A DNA stretch of 64,000 bases from Aquanectria penicillioides (Eukaryota > Ascomycota > Sordariomycetes > Hypocreales > Nectriaceae): NCBI GenBank assembly GCA_003415625.1, contig PYIU01000001.1, forward strand, positions 2,108,001 to 2,172,000, read 5' to 3'. Shown here piece by piece: positions 58,154 to 64,000 of the stretch. A program made the position numbers and the translations under genes. Positions within the stretch are counted from its first letter, which is position 1; the number at the start of each line of letters is the position of its first letter. The notes beneath the pieces were generated by a model that saw nothing but the letters and a program-made list of their open reading frames with translations, had not been told where the DNA came from and did no database searches.

Positions 58154-61097
58154 GCGACTTAGAGACCTGAAGTCATATGTAAGTAGGGGGGAATAAAGGA
58201 TACCACAGAAGCCTGAATGAAATGACTCGAGTATGCTATTTATAGCGTATCGGTAAGGCGAGTTTCATTTCCTTTGTTTTCGTAATTGGCACTATGCCTA
58301 CCATTGTTTCTAAAAGCTTAACATTCAAGGAGTGCAGCCGGAATCGAACTGGTTGAATTGGGAAAGTGTCTTTGGAGTAGCTATCTTAGTAAATCCAGTA
58401 AGTGATCAATTGCCAGCTTTCTTGCTTTCCTTAGCAATGTAAATATTCCTGTAACTTATGTTAAATAACAGTCTTCATATTATTTTTTGGCCCGATATTA
58501 TTTATATTAAAGCAATACCTGATTCTAAATGCTTTTTGATGAAGAGCAATTAGGTGACCTCGCAATTTTCATACCTCAATCCTTGGATCTCTTGGTGGGT
58601 CCGGGGTAGGTAGCCCACGCGTCGTTGGGCTGGGGCTCGGTTCCGGTTTCGCATCGACAGTTTAAGCTCAATTGCGCCCTGCGCACCCCTGCCACAAGCG
58701 AGAAGCGAGAAAGTAAACGATCCGAGGAACGTGGTGGCATAGCTAGGGGTTATGTAATTGCGTATTATGAGAGTTTAGTTCACGTCAGATCCAGCTGGCC
58801 ATGCGATCTGATCTCATCTCATTCGAGGCAGACTGAGAAAAAAAAAAACAATGAAAAAAACGAAAAAAAAAAAAAAAATCTAGAAGAGGAGAGAGAGATA
58901 GAGATAGAGAAAATCGCAGGCGTCCGAGGGCGGTGGCTCCAAAGATGCAGTCTGAGAACCATCAAAGCTGAAACCTGCTTGAGAGGCTTCCGGCTTTGCA
59001 CAGCCACGTCACGACAACACCAGTGCCAGGAATCAGCGGCGCCCTCATACGAGTGCCTTATCAACTATCCAAGCCAGACGGGGACGAAGGCGAAAGCGAG
59101 ATGCGCAGGCTTTGGCAAGCCACTAGAACACGCGTAGGTACCTATACGGTGGTGGCGGCAGCATCGATACTATGCAATGCGGTTGAGGCCTCCCAGGATG
59201 GCCCGGATTTGGCGGGGCATTGAGGAGCAAAAACCCTGGACATGCCCGTTTCGGCACCGGCGGTCTGCGCCCCCACAGGAGAACAGGTGGGATCAAAAAC
59301 GGTTGAGTCCGGAGTAGACGAGTTGAGGCGCTGTGGCTGGTGAGCATTCGTGTCATCCCGGTACTTCGCCCGAGGAGAGAGAGTGTCTAGCGGTGATGGT
59401 GGTGGCGAGTGTTTTGTGTGAGTGAGCTTCGCATTAGGTAGATCATGGGCGAATGGTGGTGCTGAAAATAGCATGTGCCAGGGCCTAGACGGGTTTAGGC
59501 GTGGGCGGGTGGTGAGATGGCGGCGCCGATTCCCCAGAATTTCTGAAGGCATAATGCACCGCATTCGCGCAACTTGGAAGCTCTCCCAGTTGACTAGCTC
59601 GCTCGGTGAGGGACGGAGCGAGATGAGACAGCCGGGTCTTGGGGCACAGCCCTCCTGGGACGTCACGGACGTCACTCTCTATGCGCATCGGCGCGATCGT
59701 CGAATGAGGATCGGCCGCTAGATGGGAAATAGAGTTGTCTCGAGTGAAATAAGGGCCATGAAGCCGGGGGCAGAAACAAAGGGTGGCCCCTGGGGGGGAC
59801 AATCCGCAATCCCTCGAAGACAGGGGTCGAGCGAGAACAAGGGGGAGGAAGGGAAGCACGGGAGGTCCTCGGCATCAGAGGCGAACGGCATCAGCACCAG
59901 AGAAGAGGAATGACATGCTCATGCAGGGCGCAGCTTGCTAGAGCATACGTTGTCGCAGGGGGAGACATACGTATGCAGACATTTCTCAGCTGCCATGTGC
60001 ATGTGGGCTTGTATCTGTATCTAGTTATGTAAGTTACCGGTATGTCTCGACGGCTGGGCTGCGCCATGTCTTCTTAGTAGGGTCGGATGTCGGAAAGGCG
60101 ACGAGATGGACGAGATCCAGGGGTGGCTTGGGCGTGGGCGGCGACGTGGACGACGACAGCATGTGCTCGCCGATCGGGGAACCAGAGCAGCCATGACAGA
60201 GAAGCATGTTTACATCCAGTGACACATGCAGCTGCAGGGGCTCGCGAACCAACTAAATGATGACATTGCTTCGATGCAGCAAGCACCGCATCCATTACTG
60301 TGGTGATGCTGCAAGGAAGGATACTGTATTGGACAGAGGGCAGAGACGAAGTCGTGGCATGGCTTCCTTCTTCCTTCTTCCTTCGTCCTCCACGGCCCCG
60401 CCCTCACCCAATCGCCGGCAGATCAGCTGTCACGGGGGCAACTGGGAACTGGCACCAGGATGATCTTGTTCCTCCCGCGGGTCCTGTTCTGTTTGTCTGC
60501 CTTCCTTGCCTCGCTCACAGGGAGCAAGGGCTAAAGACAATTGAAGACTAAAAAGCAAGAGTTACAAAACAGGTACCTGGATAATGCGTGCTACAGTCAC
60601 ACGAACAGCGGCATTACGGGTCTGGCGTCCCCGGCTGGCTGGGCTTGGCTGAGCTAAACTCGGGGCTAAGCTTCCCGCCCCGGCAGTGTATCCCTGCCCG
60701 CCTACTGTAGGTACCCACTACCCAGTACCCAGTCGGGCAGTCCCCAGTGTCAAAGCCAAAAAGCGTGTGCCACCACACACACGCACGCGGGCTATAGTCT
60801 GGGTACCTGCGAAATAGAAGGCCAGGGAAATGAAACACGCCATGGCCTAGAAACAGATATATGACTTGTGCTGCTCCCCTCGATCCCCTTTCATAAAACT
60901 ATCATTCACACATAGTCCCATAAAACAATCCACATCCCCTCTCCGGCTTCTCTTGTTTCTCCTTCTTGCTCCTTGCAAATCAACCAGTTGCTCTTGCATT
61001 GATCAACTACCTGCTTCTCTCTCAACCACTCTATCACCACCACCACCACCACCACCAACAACAACTTACACTACCAACCCCACCAAAACACATCAAT
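58154..61097. other. long intergenic region, no convincing gene
   Basis: 2.9 kb. It contains an A-rich tract (about 58839-58878), overlapping short frames at 58.6-59.9 kb without family features, and a CA/CT-rich leader with a CAC repeat (about 61035-61056) just before the secreted-protein gene. Confidence 0.5.
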
Positions 61098-61666
61098 ATG
61101 CAGTTCTCCAAGGTCTCCGTCCTCGCCCTTGCTGGCCTCGTTGCCGCCAACGCTTCCAACGAAAAGTATGTCTCTATCTTATCTTACGCCCCCAAAATCT
61201 TCAAACGTGCTAACCGCAAACCCCCAGGCGCAGCGACAACGTCATCCAGGCTGTCCCTGTCATCCCCGTGGACCTCCCCACCATCACCAACCCTCCCGCC
61301 GCCAAGCGCGACGTCAACGACATCATCAACTCCGCCAAGGGCGCTGTCGGCGACGTCTCCACCTTTGTCGAGGGCGTCAAGTCCAAGGTCGAGAGCGTCA
61401 TCTCCGACGCCGGCTCCATCGCCTCCGACGTCGCCTCCCACGTTTCCACCGCCATCGACGGCGCCGAGACCTGGATCTCCACAAAGGCCGGCGCCGCTTC
61501 CTCCGCCGTCGACAGCGTCAAGAGCGCCGCATCTTCAGCTGCCGCCTCGGCCTCTGCCGCTGCCAACAAGGACAACGCCGCCACCAGCGCCCGCGACGCC
61601 AAGACTGGTCTCCTGGCTGCCGGGCTTGCTCTGGGAGCTACTGCCTTTGGCTTCTTCCTCATCTAA
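61098..61666 (+). CDS. small secreted, probably GPI-anchored serine/alanine-rich protein
   Basis: Model: join(61098..61165,61228..61666), 168 aa. The intron has GTATGT, a GCTAAC branch site and CCAG; a second in-frame AG 6 bases on is an alternative. Signal peptide MQFSKVSVLALAGLVAANAS, cut after about residue 18-20. The mature part is small and helical, with regular Ser/Ala/Val-Asp spacing (SDAGSIASDVASHVSTAIDG). The last 19 residues are hydrophobic (LLAAGLALGATAFGFFLI) after a small-residue stretch (AATSARDAK), fitting a GPI-attachment signal. Only C-ending codons are used through most of it, which suggests strong expression. The role at the cell surface is inferred from targeting only. Confidence 0.85.
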
Positions 61667-62324
61667 GCGAGCCAATTCGCATTTCCCGACATGCCCTAGG
61701 ACTTATACCTCTCCAAGGCATTCCAACAACATCTCTCTCCTTTTCCCTCTCTGAAAGAGACAGAGAGAGCTCTACACGACATTTCATTTACACGGAGTTT
61801 CCTTTTTTTTTTTATCCAGAACACCAGGCCCGACAGGCTAGCCTGCAGATATGACCGCATCATAATGCATGCGGACGGCAAAAGAGATCAAAGGGCGTAG
61901 TGCATGCATTTTTTCATGTTTTGATCGGCACACAAATACAGGCGGGCAATGCATTCGCAGGGAAAGCGGACGACTCATCTAGACTTTATTCTAAGTTACC
62001 CAGATACCAAACCTTTTTCTTCTTCACTTCGATTTCCAAGTAACGTAATTGTTCCATGTGAAAGATGTTCAAGCGATTGTATGATCTGATAAAGCTTTTG
62101 ATATGTAGTCGTGGGGAATCGCCGTCATTGAGACTCCGATATCTCTATCTGTTGGTACATGGTCGTCGTCTAATCCAAGCTAGTAATGGTACATTTATCT
62201 ACACAATAGCACCTACAAATCCTCCTACGCCGCGTTGATGCAGAAAAATAGAGCAAAATATATGTAGATGAGTCGCGATTATCATTATCAACGGCATACT
62301 TTGCCGTCGAAACAGTGTTGGGTT
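61667..62324. other. convergent 3' regions, no gene
   Basis: Between the stops of the secreted-protein gene (+) and the aspartyl-tRNA synthetase (-). Contains an AGAG/T-run stretch near 61760-61815. No coding frame supported. Confidence 0.5.
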
Positions 62325-64000
62325 TTACTGGCCCTTGCGAGGCTTGAGCTGCAGTCCATACGGCTCAAGTTGTTCGTTTGTCAACTTGCTCGGCGCCTTG
62401 ACGAACGGATCCTCGCCCTTCATGGTCTTGGGGAAGGCCATGACATCTCGGACAGTGGGCGTATCGGTCATGAGCGCAACCAGTCGGTCAAACCCGAGCG
62501 CGAAACCGGCGTGTGGCGGACAGCCTGATCGCAGGGCCTCGAACAGATGCGCAAAGTCTCCAATGCGCTTGTCCGTCATCTTGAGAATGTCGCGCATAAT
62601 GTAATCTTGTAGGTCTGCAATGTGGATACGCTCGCTGCCACCACCGACCTCAACACCGTTCAGGACCAGGTCGTAGGCCGCGCTCTTGGCCTGGAGAGGG
62701 TCAGTGAGGAGGAGCTCCAGATCGGCCTTGGAAAAGGGGGCAGTGAATGGGTGATGAGAGGCAGCAATTCCCGCGGCACCCTCCTGGCCCGGCTCGCCCT
62801 CTTCCGTGGGCTTGAACATGGGGAACTCGGTGACCCAGACGAACTGGAGCGATCCGGGCTCGCCCATGGCTGGCTTCGTCATGTGTCCAGCTTCAACCAG
62901 GGCCTTCCAGAGCATGTTGCGAATCTCGCCAATCTTGGTCGATCCAGAGCAATACTGACCCACAGGCTTCTCTCGGGCCTGGAAGACGACTAGGTCTCCG
63001 TCGTTGATCTCCTTGCCTTCGGTGATGAGATCTAGGGCGTTTTGGTATTCAAATCCGAGAGACGAAAATCCGCCGAGGGGCTTGCTAGTATCGCAAATGA
63101 GAACCTGAGGCTTTCCGTCAGGGTTTTCACCTAATGCTGGAGGAAGCTCGTCCATGAACTTGATGACAAAATCTCGCGCCTCGGCGGGAGAAACACCGTC
63201 AAGCGGGAATGTAAAGGCCTCGACATGAGGATCCTCAAGATGGGTAATCATGCTCACAAACTGCTTGTAGGGTTCAAGATCGGGGAGGGCATGAATCTAT
63301 CACAGATTAGTCTGGATTCAACATTTTCAAGAGGGTATAGGCGACATACCTTGCCAGGGATGCGAAGATCTGGTTTGTCGCTTCCATAAGCTCGGATACT
63401 GTCCTGGAACTTGAGCGTTGTAAACTTGTGGGCATCGAGCTCATCAGGTCCTCGCGGAGTGCTGGGGATTTCAGACACAACCGGAACTCGTTCTCCTCGG
63501 ATTTCCTTGAAGCTCTTGGCGGGTCGCAGAGCCTCAATTGCGCCCAAAATGATATCGTTGATGTCCTGGCGAACTCTTGGCGCACCGGCAAATGCCCACT
63601 CCATATCCAACTGTGTGAACTCGGGCTGGCGATCAGCACGGGAGTCCTCGTCTCGGTAGCACCGAGCCCACTGCATGTATCTCGAAACCCCTCCTGCCAT
63701 GAGCACCTGCTTGTACTGTTGGGGGCTCTGGACCAAAGCATATGCCATGCCGCGCTGGCGCATGGGGACCAAGAACTCCCGGGCACCTTCAGGCGTAGAC
63801 TTGAAGAGGGTAGGCGTCTCAATGTCGGTGAATCCCTTCTTCAGCAGACCCTGGGTCAGCTCACCCTTGAGCCATGACCGGAACTTGAGTCGAGCCTGGA
63901 GCTCTGGGTGGAAGCGGATCTGGTAATGGCGCTTGGTCTGCGGGAACTGGACCTCGGGGGTGACGATAAGGTTTTGGGGTACGGTGTTGAGAGCTCGGAT
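62325..64000 (-). CDS. MSD1: aspartyl-tRNA synthetase, mitochondrial (bacterial type); 5' part outside the window
   Basis: Model: complement(join(62325..63296,63350..>64000)), 540 codons visible including the stop. The frame is still open at 64000, so the N-terminal anticodon-binding domain is off the window. The 53-bp intron (GTATGT, CTAAT, ATAG) joins DLRIPGK to IHALPDLEPY. Class II synthetase motif 2 is WARCYRDEDSRADRQPEFTQ. Motif 3 is AGFALGFDRLVALM. QSPQQYKQVLM is the family's Asp-recognition region. The long insert with VIKFMDELP and QYCSGSTKIGEIRNML is the GAD-like domain of bacterial/mitochondrial AspRS. It charges mitochondrial tRNA-Asp. High confidence in family; mitochondrial location is inferred from the bacterial type. 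Confidence 0.95.

Noticed and set aside
58329..58352. tRNA on the minus strand (T-arm GTTCGATTC with acceptor-like GCACTCC)
   Set aside because: Only the 3' part is recognisable. The T-stem has mismatches and no 5' acceptor, D-arm or anticodon stem can be built; at most a tRNA relic.
1..64000. CRISPR arrays, rRNA, bacterial-type operons
   Set aside because: No regularly spaced direct repeats with unique spacers and no rRNA-like sequence were seen; the genes are eukaryotic and spliced.

Overview
The window is nuclear DNA of a filamentous ascomycete, most likely a Sordariomycete close to Hypocreales. The genes have short (about 47-170 bp) introns with fungal donors and branch points. The families are typically fungal (RTA1-like membrane protein, GABA/choline-type permease, xylitol dehydrogenase, MARVEL and GH47 proteins). 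A very AT-rich block carries the signature of RIP (repeat-induced point mutation).

Layout. 1-9.4 kb: an orphan multi-pass membrane protein (+), an intronless 704-aa orphan (-), an RTA1-like protein (-) and a decayed Zn2Cys6 regulator (+). 9.4-12.9 kb: an APC-family permease (-) and a Rieske non-heme iron oxygenase (+) fire divergently from one 365-bp spacer, which looks like an uptake-plus-oxidation pair for an amine or quaternary ammonium compound. 16.2-17.3 kb: xylitol dehydrogenase. 17.9-32.4 kb: a nest of two mobile elements. A pogo-like (Tc1/mariner-type) DNA transposon with about 95-bp terminal inverted repeats and TA target sites encodes a minus-strand DDE transposase ending in a SAP-like motif. 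It is split by a 12.4-kb Ty3/gypsy LTR retrotransposon with two 379-bp LTRs and a 5-bp target duplication. The inner element is mutated beyond any coding capacity.

34-47 kb: MARVEL-domain protein, CMC1 (twin CX9C mitochondrial protein), a conserved fungal protein whose frame is broken by three apparent single-C losses, UTP11 (ribosome biogenesis, -), and a GH47 alpha-1,2-mannosidase. 48.7-55 kb: two paralogous, similarly spliced genes with a zinc finger in the last exon. 55.7-58.2 kb: an intron-containing tRNA-Asn, a membrane/coiled-coil orphan and a nonsense-mutated metallophosphoesterase pseudogene. 61-64 kb: a small secreted, probably GPI-anchored protein, and the 3' part of a mitochondrial-type aspartyl-tRNA synthetase that runs off the window.

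The most unusual material is inside the transposon nest. Mutation there seems to spare cytosines that follow G. A 13-mer (GCATTTAATTAAA) recurs at least 11 times. About 5 kb of unassigned sequence sits between integrase and 3' LTR. All splice models were made by eye from frame continuity and splice signals; none was tested against transcripts or databases.
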